Positions 17,694 through 26,737 of a stretch of 64,000 nt of DNA are shown here, piece after piece. This DNA is from Paenibacillus polysaccharolyticus (GTDB taxonomy: Bacteria; Bacillota; Bacilli; Paenibacillales; Paenibacillaceae). The position numbers and the translations under genes are program-made. The notes beneath the pieces are model-generated. The model was not told where the DNA came from, ran no database searches, and saw only the letters and a program-made list of their open reading frames with translations. The stretch is from positions 277,540 through 341,539 of the forward strand of contig NZ_FMVM01000004.1 in assembly GCF_900102085.1 (NCBI RefSeq), given 5' to 3'. Each line of letters starts with the position of its first letter. The first letter of the stretch is position 1.

Positions 17694-17824
17694 GTAAGAA
17701 AGATGGGATTATTGAATCATTCTGATAAACCAAAGCCCTATATCTTATCTCTCTAATCTAGGTAATAATTATAAGAGGATTGAATAGCATTGGAATCTCA
17801 CTACGTAACGAGGGGGTAACCTGT

Positions 17825-18076
17825 ATGGCGTCATTGATTTTGCTGGTGAAACAGACGGAGGACGATGAAAAGGTTATTTATCGATTCGGACCGAATGAGC
17901 GGAAGATGGGACTCATTGAGATGAACAAGATCAAGGAAAGTGTGAAGGAACTAGAGCCTGTGCAAGTGGATGGAATCAGTCCCAGCTTTTTTTTCAATAA
18001 GGCAGCTCAGTGGCTGGTACGATGTTTGTTCAGAGAAGGCGGCAAGTTTCCAGACCGAACCACGGTTGAATCATAG
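17825..18076 (+). CDS. Small conserved hypothetical protein
   Basis: 83 residues. I take the ATG at 17825 with GAGGGGG 8 nt upstream over a TTG 15 codons earlier. The sequence begins with a beta-rich segment (MASLILLVKQTEDDEKVIYRFG), then a helical part ending in SFFFNKAAQWLVRCLF. No motif is recognised. It is a free-standing gene facing the AEC transporter, with a shared terminator. Confidence 0.65.
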   Translation: MASLILLVKQTEDDEKVIYRFGPNERKMGLIEMNKIKESVKELEPVQVDGISPSFFFNKAAQWLVRCLFREGGKFPDRTTVES

Positions 18077-18156
18077 TCTTTCGTAAGTCTTCTCATAAAA
18101 GGCCGACAGACCATTGGGATAGTATCAGGTGATAACTGAATTGGCGTATCATAGAG

Positions 18157-18199
18157 GAAGTCCAAGTGCAACGACTCATCGCTGCGCTTGGACTTCTTT
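18157..18199. terminator. Bidirectional terminator
   Basis: GAAGTCCAAGTGCA and TGCGCTTGGACTTC pair across a 15-nt loop, between two convergent genes. Confidence 0.7.
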
Positions 18200-18244
18200 G
18201 TATTAGTTATACGTTTAATTAGGGATGTAAGCTTAGGTTAATTA

Positions 18245-19165
18245 TTAGAATGTTTTGGCATATGAAATCAGTGCCGTAATCGTAATAATGTTAAGTAGAG
18301 TGGAGATCAGCACCGTCTGGGCTGCAAAATCAGGTTCGTTGTCATATTCCTCGGCAAGAATGGAAGAGTTGACGCCGGTAGGCATGCCTGAAGCGATAAT
18401 GAGTGCCTGAGCCGCTATGCCTTCCAGTCCGAGTAGCAGCACAATGCTGATGCCGATTGCCGGACCAATCAGCAGACGTAGAAATGTGCTAATATACACA
18501 TCAAGACGATATAAACGAATCGGGTATTTCACGATTTGTGCCCCGAGTGTCAGTAGTGCAACGGCAACCATACTTTGCTGTGCATAGGTGAGTGGCATGG
18601 ACAGAAATGTAGGTAAAGGTAGCTTCCACGCCTGAAACAAAATGCCTAACAGCAACGCATACGGTACAGGCATTTTCAGAAATCCAATGATGACTGCGCG
18701 GTAGTTTCCTTTGAGTTTCGCACCTTGGATCGACAAAACGCCATAAGTGAAGGTGAGCAGAGACTGCAAGGACATGACCAGTGCCTGAATGGAAGAGGCG
18801 AGCGGGTCACCCCGGAATACCAGTGCGTTAATCGGCAGACCGTAGTTGCCTGCGTTATCCAGCATGATACTATTGTTGAAGGCGGCTTTCATGCCTTTGT
18901 TCATACGGAACGAGCGGGATACCACAGAGCCTATAATATAGAGAATGAGTACATAGATCGCGTAAAAAAGCGTAACCGTGCCAAGCAGCTCACCGGACAT
19001 ATTGGAGTGATACATGCTCATAAAGACGGCTGCGGGGGTAATACAATAGAAATTGATTTTGGCGAGGGTGTACAAGTCCAGCTTGAACACCTTTTGCATC
19101 CAGGACCCGACAGCGATCAGGAGAAAGACGGGCAGGACGACTTCTAACATGATGTCTGCAATCAT
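18245..19165 (-). CDS. AEC (auxin efflux carrier) family transporter
   Basis: A 306-residue membrane protein with about ten hydrophobic segments in two halves, opening MIADIMLEVVLPVFLLIAVG. The conserved asparagine-rich region NNSIMLDNAGNYGLPIN in the first half and ASGMPTGVNSSILAEEY near the end are hallmarks of the family, which exports organic anions or malate-like compounds. I place the start at ATG 19165, where AAGGAAG sits at good spacing; an in-frame ATG seven codons earlier has none. The substrate is unknown. Confidence 0.9.
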   Translation of the reverse strand: MIADIMLEVVLPVFLLIAVGSWMQKVFKLDLYTLAKINFYCITPAAVFMSMYHSNMSGELLGTVTLFYAIYVLILYIIGSVVSRSFRMNKGMKAAFNNSIMLDNAGNYGLPINALVFRGDPLASSIQALVMSLQSLLTFTYGVLSIQGAKLKGNYRAVIIGFLKMPVPYALLLGILFQAWKLPLPTFLSMPLTYAQQSMVAVALLTLGAQIVKYPIRLYRLDVYISTFLRLLIGPAIGISIVLLLGLEGIAAQALIIASGMPTGVNSSILAEEYDNEPDFAAQTVLISTLLNIITITALISYAKTF

Positions 19166-19285
19166 TGGTTCAACTTCCTTTTTCATGAAAATTTCAGTTC
19201 TTTACGGAAAACACTTCGATCATTATATCATTTTATACACAGCTGCAATGGCATTTGGTCAAAAAAGTTCAGGAGGTGTTTCCTT

Positions 19286-19801
19286 ATGATCCCGGATCAT
19301 CTGGATACTGGCTTATCGATTTTGTTTATTGGATTCAATCCCAGCATTACCTCGGGAGAGACTGGTCATCATTATGCGTACAAAGGCAATCGTTTCTGGC
19401 GCATTCTGGAGCGTTCCGGGTTAACCCCGCGTTTATATGATGCAACAGAGGATGGTGAACTATTGAAGCTGGGATATGGTTTCACCAATATCGTAGCCCG
19501 TCCAACGAAAGGCATTGAGGATATTACGAAGGAAGAGTATGCGGAAGGGCGAGCAATTTTACGTCAAAAGCTGGAGACATTCAGGCCGGATATCGCTTGT
19601 TTTGTGGGCAAAGGTGTATACACCCAGTACAGCAAACGCTCCAAAGTTGAATGGGGATTCCAGGATGACCCGGTTGTGAAAGAGATTCAGGAGTTCGTTG
19701 CGCCTTCATCCAGTGGACTTGTACGCATGTCGATGGATGACATTGTGGCAATCTATGCCCAGCTTGCGGATTTTGTGGCTGAGAAGAACGGTGGAGAATA
19801 G
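19286..19801 (+). CDS. mug: Mismatch-specific DNA glycosylase (Mug/TDG family)
   Basis: A 171-residue enzyme of the uracil-DNA glycosylase superfamily. The catalytic motif GFNPS (residues 16-20) contains the Asn typical of Mug/TDG, and SSSGLVRMS near 145 corresponds to the second, DNA-intercalating motif. It removes uracil or thymine opposite guanine in base-excision repair in the cytoplasm. AGGAGG lies 9 nt before the ATG. Monocistronic, with a terminator overlapping the next promoter region. Confidence 0.9.
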   Translation: MIPDHLDTGLSILFIGFNPSITSGETGHHYAYKGNRFWRILERSGLTPRLYDATEDGELLKLGYGFTNIVARPTKGIEDITKEEYAEGRAILRQKLETFRPDIACFVGKGVYTQYSKRSKVEWGFQDDPVVKEIQEFVAPSSSGLVRMSMDDIVAIYAQLADFVAEKNGGE

Positions 19802-19839
19802 GAAAAATCGGCGTACTTCACGATATCATTCGTAGATTT

Positions 19840-19887
19840 GAGTTCACCCCGTTCGGCGATGGCCGGAGAGGGTGGATTCTTTTTTTT
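19840..19887 (+). terminator. Rho-independent terminator of mug
   Basis: GAGTTCACCC pairs (with G-U) with GGGTGGATTC, an inner GGC/GCC stem is present, and eight T residues follow. Confidence 0.75.
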
Positions 19888-19971
19888 GACAATAAAGTGA
19901 GAGATTTAGGGAACAGCTTCCGTCTATATAGTACAGAACCATGCATGGACGCTGTAGAGAAGGAGGATTAC

Positions 19972-20541
19972 ATGACACATCCGATACCAGAGGAGGAACT
20001 GATTCAGCGCATTATAGATGGGGATAAACAGCTGTTCAGCGTGCTCGTGGATCGATATAAAAATAAAGTCTATGGCATCATACGCGGAATGGGCGCAAGT
20101 CACCCGGATGCGCAGGATCTCGCACAGGACACATTTATTCGGATCTATCGATATATGCCGACCCGTAGAGAAGGCAGCAGTTTCTCGGCTTGGGTGTATA
20201 CCATAGCAGTGAACATCATGAGGGATCATATGCGGAAAAAGAAACCGATGATGACCGCCGATCAGGAGATCGAATCCGTCAGTGAAGACACACCAGAGAA
20301 AAGCTTGCTACACAAGGAGATGAAGCGGGAAATCCATCTTCAGCTTGAACAGTTGCCGGAAACGTACAAGCTTGTACTGCTCTTGAAATACACCAATGAG
20401 TTGACCTATGAAGAGATCGCCACAATTACAGATATGAGTGACGCACAAGTGCGTAATGCACTCTATCGAGGGAAGAAAATGCTGAGAAAGCAGATGGAAC
20501 GTAAAGGAGGTTTATCGACCTATGAAGCCTATTTCAAGTGA
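19972..20541 (+). CDS. ECF-type RNA polymerase sigma factor
   Basis: 189 residues from the ATG at 19972 (AAGGAGG 5 nt upstream; an in-frame upstream ATG has no site). Region 2 is DAQDLAQDTFIRIYRYMPT with the core-binding helix and SFSAWVYTIAVNIMRDHMR. Region 4 is LTYEEIATITDMSDAQVRNALYRGKKMLRK, the -35-recognising helix-turn-helix. It is coupled to the DUF4179 membrane protein (20-nt overlap), its likely anti-sigma factor. The target regulon and signal are not evident; a cell-envelope stress role is usual. Confidence 0.93.
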   Translation: MTHPIPEEELIQRIIDGDKQLFSVLVDRYKNKVYGIIRGMGASHPDAQDLAQDTFIRIYRYMPTRREGSSFSAWVYTIAVNIMRDHMRKKKPMMTADQEIESVSEDTPEKSLLHKEMKREIHLQLEQLPETYKLVLLLKYTNELTYEEIATITDMSDAQVRNALYRGKKMLRKQMERKGGLSTYEAYFK

Positions 20542-22159
20542 GCAGGACAAGAAGCAGGATCGCAAGTGGGAAGAGGAGCTGTTCCGCGAGGAGCCGGATG
20601 TAGATTTTACATTACAAGTGATGCAGAAGCTGGATCATGTGTCTATGGAAGAACCTGACGTGCAGGTACCATGGGAAACCAAAAAGTCGCATAAGAGGAC
20701 ATGGATTTATCGAACGGGGATCGCCGCAGCGGTTGCGGTACTGATTGCAGGAGGAGCTTGGGCTGCTTGGGATCAAACAACGGAAAAGCCAGTTCAGCCG
20801 CCTGTAAACGCCGTAAATATTCCTCCTTTGCCCAACATTCCCGTCCCGAAAGTTCTGAGATATGCCAACTTGTCAGACGACTACAAACGGCTTCAACCGC
20901 TTGGGCTTGTCGTGAACCCGAACATTGATATCGATGATCAGGGGTACAAACTCAAGATTGAAGATGTGCTTGTAGACGGTTCCCAACTTATACTTATGTT
21001 GCAGCAAACGGCACCTGATGGCACAGGAATGTATCTGCTGGGCTCGAAAGTGGAGGATATCCACATTACAGATGAAAAGGGGAATAATGTTGCTGAGCTT
21101 GCGCGTGATACAAGGCAAGGGAATGGTGCTTTGAATAAGCTGGTGTTTCAGTTAGATCGAGACATCCCTGATGAAATCACGGTTCGTGGAGATTTCGGGC
21201 ATTTAGATGTAGGAGATGGCTATGGCTATGATGTGAATACCGAAACCTATACGGATAAAAAGGTCTCCGTAGACTGGAGCTTCGAGTTCAAACTGGATAT
21301 GACCCAAGCCAAAGTAATGTCCAAAGAAACGCCGATGAATGCGTCCTATACAACACCGGAAGGGCTGGAACTGGCTATGACACAATTGGTGCAGACGCCA
21401 AATGGAACCCGGCTTGATCTGGAAGTGAATCTGAACGAAGAGCTTCGCGCTAAAGCAGGAGAAGATTGGGCGAGGGACATGGATATTCTGTATCATATTG
21501 AAGTGAAGGACACGGGGGAGTATCGTATTTTCAACGGGGGCAGACCCAATGCGCGACAGGCCAAATTCCGTTATCGAGATTTAAGTCAAGTGAGTTCAGG
21601 AGGCCCACTTAAGATATCGGAGACATGGGACCCGTCTTTGGTGACACTGAATGCAGACAATATTCGCTTTGTCCTGGACGGTTACACGATACCTGTGAAA
21701 GAGGGACAGACGATGGACGTTGATCTGGATAAGGCCAAGAAAGACATCAACTTCCATACGTTTGCTTCATTTAATCATATTGGGGATCAAATCGAATTGT
21801 ACCGGTTTAATTATCAGCATGGAATGTCATCGAATGGCCAAACAACGGGTGGATCGGGGAATGAAACTTCTCTTGTGCTGGAAGGGAGCGGTTTATTCCA
21901 AAATGAGTTTTATGGTGATGAGTGGGTCGCAACGGACTCAACAGGGAAGGAGTATCCCGTTGGGATCATGGGGACTAGAAACCCAGCCAATCTGAATGAA
22001 CAGTATGTTATCGATGAAGTGAAGCTGATTGTCATTGGTTTTAACAAGGATAAGGGGACGAAATTGACGTTAAAACGAACCGTGGTGCATCGTGATTTCG
22101 GGGATGTGGACTGGAAAGTAAAACTTGCGAGTGATTCAAGTATGCCTTGGGATCAATAA
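20522..22159 (+). CDS. DUF4179-type membrane anti-sigma factor
   Basis: 545 residues: a cytoplasmic N-terminal region of about 60 residues (EEELFREEPDVDFTLQVMQKL), one membrane helix (about residues 62-82, GIAAAVAVLIAGGAWAAW), then a large extracytoplasmic beta-rich domain, as in DUF4179 proteins paired with ECF sigma factors. It starts 20 nt before the sigma stop with AAAGGAGG upstream. The arrangement fits a transmembrane anti-sigma factor whose outer domain senses envelope state. The cytoplasmic part does not show an obvious zinc ZAS motif. Confidence 0.85.
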   Translation: MKPISSEQDKKQDRKWEEELFREEPDVDFTLQVMQKLDHVSMEEPDVQVPWETKKSHKRTWIYRTGIAAAVAVLIAGGAWAAWDQTTEKPVQPPVNAVNIPPLPNIPVPKVLRYANLSDDYKRLQPLGLVVNPNIDIDDQGYKLKIEDVLVDGSQLILMLQQTAPDGTGMYLLGSKVEDIHITDEKGNNVAELARDTRQGNGALNKLVFQLDRDIPDEITVRGDFGHLDVGDGYGYDVNTETYTDKKVSVDWSFEFKLDMTQAKVMSKETPMNASYTTPEGLELAMTQLVQTPNGTRLDLEVNLNEELRAKAGEDWARDMDILYHIEVKDTGEYRIFNGGRPNARQAKFRYRDLSQVSSGGPLKISETWDPSLVTLNADNIRFVLDGYTIPVKEGQTMDVDLDKAKKDINFHTFASFNHIGDQIELYRFNYQHGMSSNGQTTGGSGNETSLVLEGSGLFQNEFYGDEWVATDSTGKEYPVGIMGTRNPANLNEQYVIDEVKLIVIGFNKDKGTKLTLKRTVVHRDFGDVDWKVKLASDSSMPWDQ

Positions 22160-22186
22160 ACATCTTCAATTATGAATTATAAAGAG

Positions 22187-22224
22187 AAGAGCCTTGCACA
22201 TTAAGAATGTGAGGCTCTTTTTTT
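22187..22224 (+). terminator. Rho-independent terminator
   Basis: AAGAGCC...CACATT and AATGTG...GGCTCTT form the stem, followed by T residues. It separates the sigma operon from the convergent LacI gene. Confidence 0.88.
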
Positions 22225-22238
22225 ACGTAGATAAACCA

Positions 22239-23300
22239 TTAAGCCGAATCTCTTGGAATCAATGTGGTGGATAACATGACCGTCTCTTTCGGTGTACCTG
22301 GGCGTTCGATTCGACGCTTCAAGGCCTCGACGGCTCGTTGCCCAAGTTCCTCTTTGCACAAATGTACCGTAGTCAGCGGGGGAGATGAGGTGGCAGCGGT
22401 GTACACATTGTCAATTCCGATGACCAGGCAATCCTTAGGCGCGGATAACCCGATTTGCTGAAGTTTGTGCATCCACTGTAAGGCAATATCGTCATTCGCC
22501 CCAATCCACGCATCGGGGCGTTCTTCAGCAGGAAGTCGCTCGATGGTGTCAGCGAGCTTGTTCACCCATTCTCCGTTTTCATAGCCTACATTCCAAGCTT
22601 GAAAGCCCACTTCTTCCCTTGCCTCGGTATGAAAATGATTCAAAGCCAGCTCGATTCCAATCTTACGCTGTGCAAAACTTGCGGCACGTCCGTCATCGGT
22701 AATCAGACCGATGCGTCTGCATTGCTTCGACAGGAGATATCTGGCCGCAGTAATGCCAGCTTCCAGATTATCATGACTGATCGTATCACAGTTCAGCAAA
22801 GGCTCCTGATGATCGACCAAAATCATGGGGTGGCCTGTCTGTACCAGTGTTTGCAGCACGGTATGCGGAAAAGCGCCCATAACGATAATTCCGGCACAGC
22901 GCGTCCAATCGAGATGAGGTGCGATGGCTTTTTCAGGTGAAATCTCCTTGCCCGGTAAGTCCAGTGAAGGTGACACAATGACGTGATGCCAGCCTTGCTC
23001 GTTACAGCCAGAGATGATGCCTGACAGCACACGCTGCCAATAGTGCGGCTCACCCCGGTTAAGCTGATTCATACATATTAGGGCAAATGGAGGTTCGATT
23101 GCATGAGCCTTATTGGTATTGGCAGTATGGCTCGCCGAGCCGGGTATATTCTGGCGATACCCGAGTGCACGGGCAAGTTCCAGAACCCGTGCACGCGTAG
23201 ATTCGCTTACACCGGTTTTACCGCTGAGCGCGCGGGACACGGCATATTTGGATAACCCCAGCTGGTCAGCCAGCGTCTGGATCGATACTTTTCGAGACAT
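22239..23300 (-). CDS. LacI family transcriptional regulator
   Basis: 353 residues. The N-terminal helix-turn-helix with hinge (IQTLADQLGLSKYAVSRALSG, then TRARVLELARALGY) is followed by a periplasmic-binding-protein-like sugar sensor (about 75-350). Start ATG with AAAGGAG 7 nt upstream. It is divergent from the GH125 mannosidase gene, and a perfect CG-centred palindrome of LacI-operator type lies between them. It probably represses the mannosidase gene until a mannose-derived inducer is present (inference). Confidence 0.92.
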   Translation of the reverse strand: MSRKVSIQTLADQLGLSKYAVSRALSGKTGVSESTRARVLELARALGYRQNIPGSASHTANTNKAHAIEPPFALICMNQLNRGEPHYWQRVLSGIISGCNEQGWHHVIVSPSLDLPGKEISPEKAIAPHLDWTRCAGIIVMGAFPHTVLQTLVQTGHPMILVDHQEPLLNCDTISHDNLEAGITAARYLLSKQCRRIGLITDDGRAASFAQRKIGIELALNHFHTEAREEVGFQAWNVGYENGEWVNKLADTIERLPAEERPDAWIGANDDIALQWMHKLQQIGLSAPKDCLVIGIDNVYTAATSSPPLTTVHLCKEELGQRAVEALKRRIERPGTPKETVMLSTTLIPRDSA

Positions 23301-23444
23301 ATGATTACTCCTTTGATGTACAGATGGATAAACCTGATTTTATCAGAAGGTAAATGACTTGTGTCATATGGGTAGCCGATTGAATAGGAAACTGATTAAT
23401 TGTGAATTGACGTGCTTACATGGAACAGGTAAACTTACAGGAAG

Positions 23445-23454
23445 ATAACGTTAT
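23445..23454. promoter_or_regulatory. Candidate LacI-family operator
   Basis: ATAACGTTAT, a perfect 10-bp palindrome with the central CG typical of LacI-family operators, lies 113 nt before the mannosidase start and 8 nt before a TATAAT (23462-23467). Confidence 0.5.
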
Positions 23455-23567
23455 TGTAAATTATAATAACAAAAATAACAATAGTCTTATTGAAAGGTTA
23501 TTCTTTCATTGGAGTGCAGATGTAAACTCTTTAGTTGGGCTAACTTATAAAAAAGGAGAGGACTCCC

Positions 23568-24887
23568 ATGGATCAGTTCAGATTACCTAAAATTCCGATG
23601 CCCGAGTTGGAATTACCCCAAGCTGTTCGTGATGTTTTGGCTGAAGCGGATGAGCATTTGAAGCACAGACCGAAGCTGCTGGCTCAGTTCCATAATTGTT
23701 TTCCGAATACGCTCGAAACGACCACCAAGCTGTTAGATGACGGTACAACCTTTGTTATTACGGGAGATATCCCCGCCATGTGGCTCCGGGATTCGGTGGA
23801 GCAAGTGACCCATTACGTTCCGCTGGCGAAGCATGACGCGCAGTTGCAACGGATTATCGGAGGGCTGATTAAACGGCATACGTTCTATGCAGATATAGAC
23901 ATCTATGCGAACGCTTTTAACGAAACGGCCAATGGCTGGCACTGGGACGCGAATGATGAGACAGAAATGTCACCTTGGGTATGGGAACGGAAGTTTGAAC
24001 TGGATTCGTTGTGTTTCTCCATGAAGCTGGCTTATACATACTGGCGTGAGACTGAGCTTACAGACATCTTTGATGAACGTTTTAAAAAGGTCATGGAGCA
24101 GATCGTACACCTATGGGAAACGGAGCAGCGGCATATAGAGCAATCCCCGTATCGATTCATGCGGCGTAACTGCCCGGCGCACGATACACTGCGTAACGAG
24201 GGAATGGGGATGCCAGTAAACTATACGGGCATGATCTGGTCGGGCTTTCGCCCAAGCGACGATGCCTGTGATTTTCACTACAATATTCCGTCCAATATGT
24301 TCGCCGCGGTGACGCTGAGCCAGATGGGGGAGATTGCAAAATGGGTGTTCCGTGACGAACAGCTGGTGAGCCGTATGGCGCGCCTGGAGAAGGAGATCCG
24401 GCACGGCATTGCCCTGTATGGTACCTACCGTCATCCGGTGTATGGCCAGATTTACGCTTATGAAACGGACGGGTATGGCAACGTCTGTCTAATGGATGAT
24501 GCGGGCACACCAGGACTGATGTCGATTCCGTATATCAGATATGTATCCGTGGATGATGTGGTGTATCAGAATACACGGCGTTTTATTTTGAGTAAAGAAA
24601 ATCCGTATTATTATGAAGGAACAGCGGCCAAGGGCATTGGCAGTCCGCACACGCCACCAGGGTACATCTGGCACATGGCGTTATCCATGCAAGGACTGAC
24701 GGCAGACAATGACGCGGAGATGCTCGCCATGATTGATTTGCTGGAGAACACCGACGCGGGGACGGGATATATGCACGAAGGTTTTCATGTCGATGATCCG
24801 GATACGTATACGCGTCCATGGTTCGCATGGTCCAACAGTTTGTTTGCGCAATTGGTGTACAAAGCGATGAAGAAGCGTGTTTTGTAG
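23568..24887 (+). CDS. Glycoside hydrolase family 125 exo-alpha-1,6-mannosidase
   Basis: 439 residues with the GH125 signature TGDIPAMWLRDSVEQVTHY near residues 65-83 and an (alpha/alpha)6-barrel pattern (HWDANDETEMSPWVWERKFELD is typical). GH125 enzymes are metal-independent, inverting and cleave terminal alpha-1,6-mannose. No signal peptide, so it acts in the cytoplasm on imported manno-oligosaccharides. AAAAAGGAGAGG precedes the ATG. It is divergent from the LacI regulator and ends in a perfect stem terminator. I did not map the catalytic Asp/Glu individually. Confidence 0.93.
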   Translation: MDQFRLPKIPMPELELPQAVRDVLAEADEHLKHRPKLLAQFHNCFPNTLETTTKLLDDGTTFVITGDIPAMWLRDSVEQVTHYVPLAKHDAQLQRIIGGLIKRHTFYADIDIYANAFNETANGWHWDANDETEMSPWVWERKFELDSLCFSMKLAYTYWRETELTDIFDERFKKVMEQIVHLWETEQRHIEQSPYRFMRRNCPAHDTLRNEGMGMPVNYTGMIWSGFRPSDDACDFHYNIPSNMFAAVTLSQMGEIAKWVFRDEQLVSRMARLEKEIRHGIALYGTYRHPVYGQIYAYETDGYGNVCLMDDAGTPGLMSIPYIRYVSVDDVVYQNTRRFILSKENPYYYEGTAAKGIGSPHTPPGYIWHMALSMQGLTADNDAEMLAMIDLLENTDAGTGYMHEGFHVDDPDTYTRPWFAWSNSLFAQLVYKAMKKRVL

Positions 24888-24894
24888 GTGAATA

Positions 24895-24928
24895 AAAACA
24901 GCCGTTCCAATGTTGGAACGGCTGTTTT
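24895..24928. terminator. Bidirectional terminator
   Basis: A 16-bp perfect inverted repeat (AAAACAGCCGTTCCAA) with a 2-nt spacer, between the mannosidase and the convergent acetyltransferase. Confidence 0.9.
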
Positions 24929-24950
24929 CCTTATGTTGCCGGAGTCTTCG

Positions 24951-25475
24951 TTACTTGAATAACTTATACCAGTATAAAGTGGTATCAATATTAGGGGTAT
25001 AGGACTGTTTGAGTGTGTCGGCTCCACCTAGTACAAAGCCCTGTTTTACATAAAATCGGCATGCACCCAGATTGTCATCTTGTGCTTCGAGGGACATTCC
25101 AATAAGATTTTTTTGTTTTGCCCATTCTTCTGCTTTATGGAGGAGCAGCCTTCCGACTCCGCTACCTCTATACTCTTTTTTGGTCGCAATGTTCTCAATA
25201 TAACAGAAGCGATTCCAATCCTTAATGATTCTAATCTGTCCTATACAAACCTGATTCATATACGCTAAAAACAACATTTTATCGTCCTGGTTGATATATT
25301 CGTTCCAATCCAGTTTGTCATCCGGAAAACGCGTTTCTTTCGGTTCATCAAAAAGAACTTCTTCATAGGACCATTGTCCAGATTGTAAACTGGGGATGAT
25401 TTTACCGAATAACGTAAAATCATCGTTTGTCGTATGGATATCATCTACTAAGTCCGCATTTAATGGAGAAATCAT
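24951..25475 (-). CDS. satA: GNAT acetyltransferase, SatA/YyaR (streptothricin acetyltransferase)-like
   Basis: 174 residues from the ATG at 25475 (AGGGAAAG upstream; the longer frame uses a TTG). The GNAT acetyl-CoA loop is ATKKEYRGSGVGRLLL. The stretches FGKIIPSLQSG, DDKMLFLAYMNQVCIGQIRI and GACRFYVKQGFVLGG closely follow Bacillus SatA/YyaR, which acetylates the beta-lysine of streptothricin and gives resistance. It lies 40 nt after the oxidoreductase gene on the same strand, perhaps by read-through. The antibiotic substrate is inferred from resemblance. Confidence 0.82.
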   Translation of the reverse strand: MISPLNADLVDDIHTTNDDFTLFGKIIPSLQSGQWSYEEVLFDEPKETRFPDDKLDWNEYINQDDKMLFLAYMNQVCIGQIRIIKDWNRFCYIENIATKKEYRGSGVGRLLLHKAEEWAKQKNLIGMSLEAQDDNLGACRFYVKQGFVLGGADTLKQSYTPNIDTTLYWYKLFK

Positions 25476-25518
25476 AATTTCACTTTCCCTATCCAATAAG
25501 TCTCACTTCCTTTCTCAT

Positions 25519-26586
25519 TCAAGATGGCTCACCTGTTGTTTTCAATAAATCCGCAATCAGCACTTTCTGTCCGGTACGTGCGCTTTCAAGGGAAGCGAGC
25601 ACCATAGCCATGCTGTACTGGTTGTCACTGCAATCCGTTTCGGGCAGTCGACCTTCCTCAAGGGCAGCAAACATCTCTTCAAGACAGCCGTGGTGTCCGG
25701 TTTTGTCCATTATAGGCAGTTCGGCTTCGATTCGTTCAGCGCGCTGGAGGAAAGATGGCTTGCCATCGGATTCCAGTGCGAGTGTGTTGACCACTTCAGC
25801 ATAGATGTTGTCATGACCATCCCAAATGGCGGTTCCTTTTTCACCTGTCACACGCCAGCTTGCTTCCCAGGATGTAGGCACGCCCTCGGTACACCAGGAC
25901 CCCCGATAATCGAACACAGATCCGTCGGACATCTCGAAAATACATATCGCCATCGCGTTGCCCTTATACCAGGAACCTGGAGGGTTGAATTCGTGACAGT
26001 ACACCGACACCGGATCTGCACCAAGGATATAACGAGCCTGATCAAAGGTATGTATCGCCATATCCAGCAAAAGCGGGCTGTCCATGAGGTCGCGGAAACC
26101 ACCAAAGTGTGCTCCGATAAAGAAGTCTGCTCCTGCATATCCCGGCTGTCCAATCGTTCCGCTGGAAATGAGCTGCCGATAGGCACGGATGCGAGGATCG
26201 AACCTGCGGTTCTGCATCACCGCTTGAATACGTCCTGTACTGCGGGCGGTTTGCACAATGTCCGTACAGTCCGAGAAGGATTCTGCCAGCGGTTTTTCGC
26301 CAAAGACGTGACAACCTGCCTGTAGCGCGGTCATCGCAATATGATAATGGCTGGAAGGGATGGTCACATCAAATACGATGTTGGCATCGACAGCTTCAAG
26401 GGCATCACCAATATTAGTAAAGGTTGGACAGGATAAATTGTGTCGCTTGGCAAAAGATGATGAAGCTTCCTCGTAGAGATCAACGAGTCCCACGATTTCC
26501 GTATCTGGTCGTTCTTTGGCATAGTCCGCCCAAGTGTTTGCCATTGCCCCGCAACCTGCGATGATAACCCGATAAGGGTAGGTCAT
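25519..26586 (-). CDS. Gfo/Idh/MocA family oxidoreductase
   Basis: 355 residues from ATG 26586 with GAGGGAG upstream. The N-terminal Rossmann fold has the dinucleotide motif GCGAMA (residues about 10-15). The EKPLAES block, with the conserved Lys of the EKP motif, and the C-terminal beta-sheet domain follow. Members oxidise sugars, inositols or their phosphates with NAD(P). It follows the sugar isomerase/epimerase gene on the same strand, a pairing common in polyol or rare-sugar catabolism. The substrate is unresolved. Confidence 0.9.
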   Translation of the reverse strand: MTYPYRVIIAGCGAMANTWADYAKERPDTEIVGLVDLYEEASSSFAKRHNLSCPTFTNIGDALEAVDANIVFDVTIPSSHYHIAMTALQAGCHVFGEKPLAESFSDCTDIVQTARSTGRIQAVMQNRRFDPRIRAYRQLISSGTIGQPGYAGADFFIGAHFGGFRDLMDSPLLLDMAIHTFDQARYILGADPVSVYCHEFNPPGSWYKGNAMAICIFEMSDGSVFDYRGSWCTEGVPTSWEASWRVTGEKGTAIWDGHDNIYAEVVNTLALESDGKPSFLQRAERIEAELPIMDKTGHHGCLEEMFAALEEGRLPETDCSDNQYSMAMVLASLESARTGQKVLIADLLKTTGEPS

Positions 26587-26737
26587 GTGCTCAACTCCCT
26601 CATATAGATGCATAGATGTTATTGATCCATGTTATAAGTTATTGTTCCATGCGAGAAGTGCATGTGATTGTGACGAGCATTTGTATTTTATGGGCACATG
26701 AGTAACTGAGTCATTCAGTCTTCATGCCGTTATGTCT

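Noticed and set aside
25690..26325. Long plus-strand frame inside the Gfo/Idh/MocA gene
   Set aside because: Antisense shadow; the minus-strand frame has clear family motifs and a good ribosome site.
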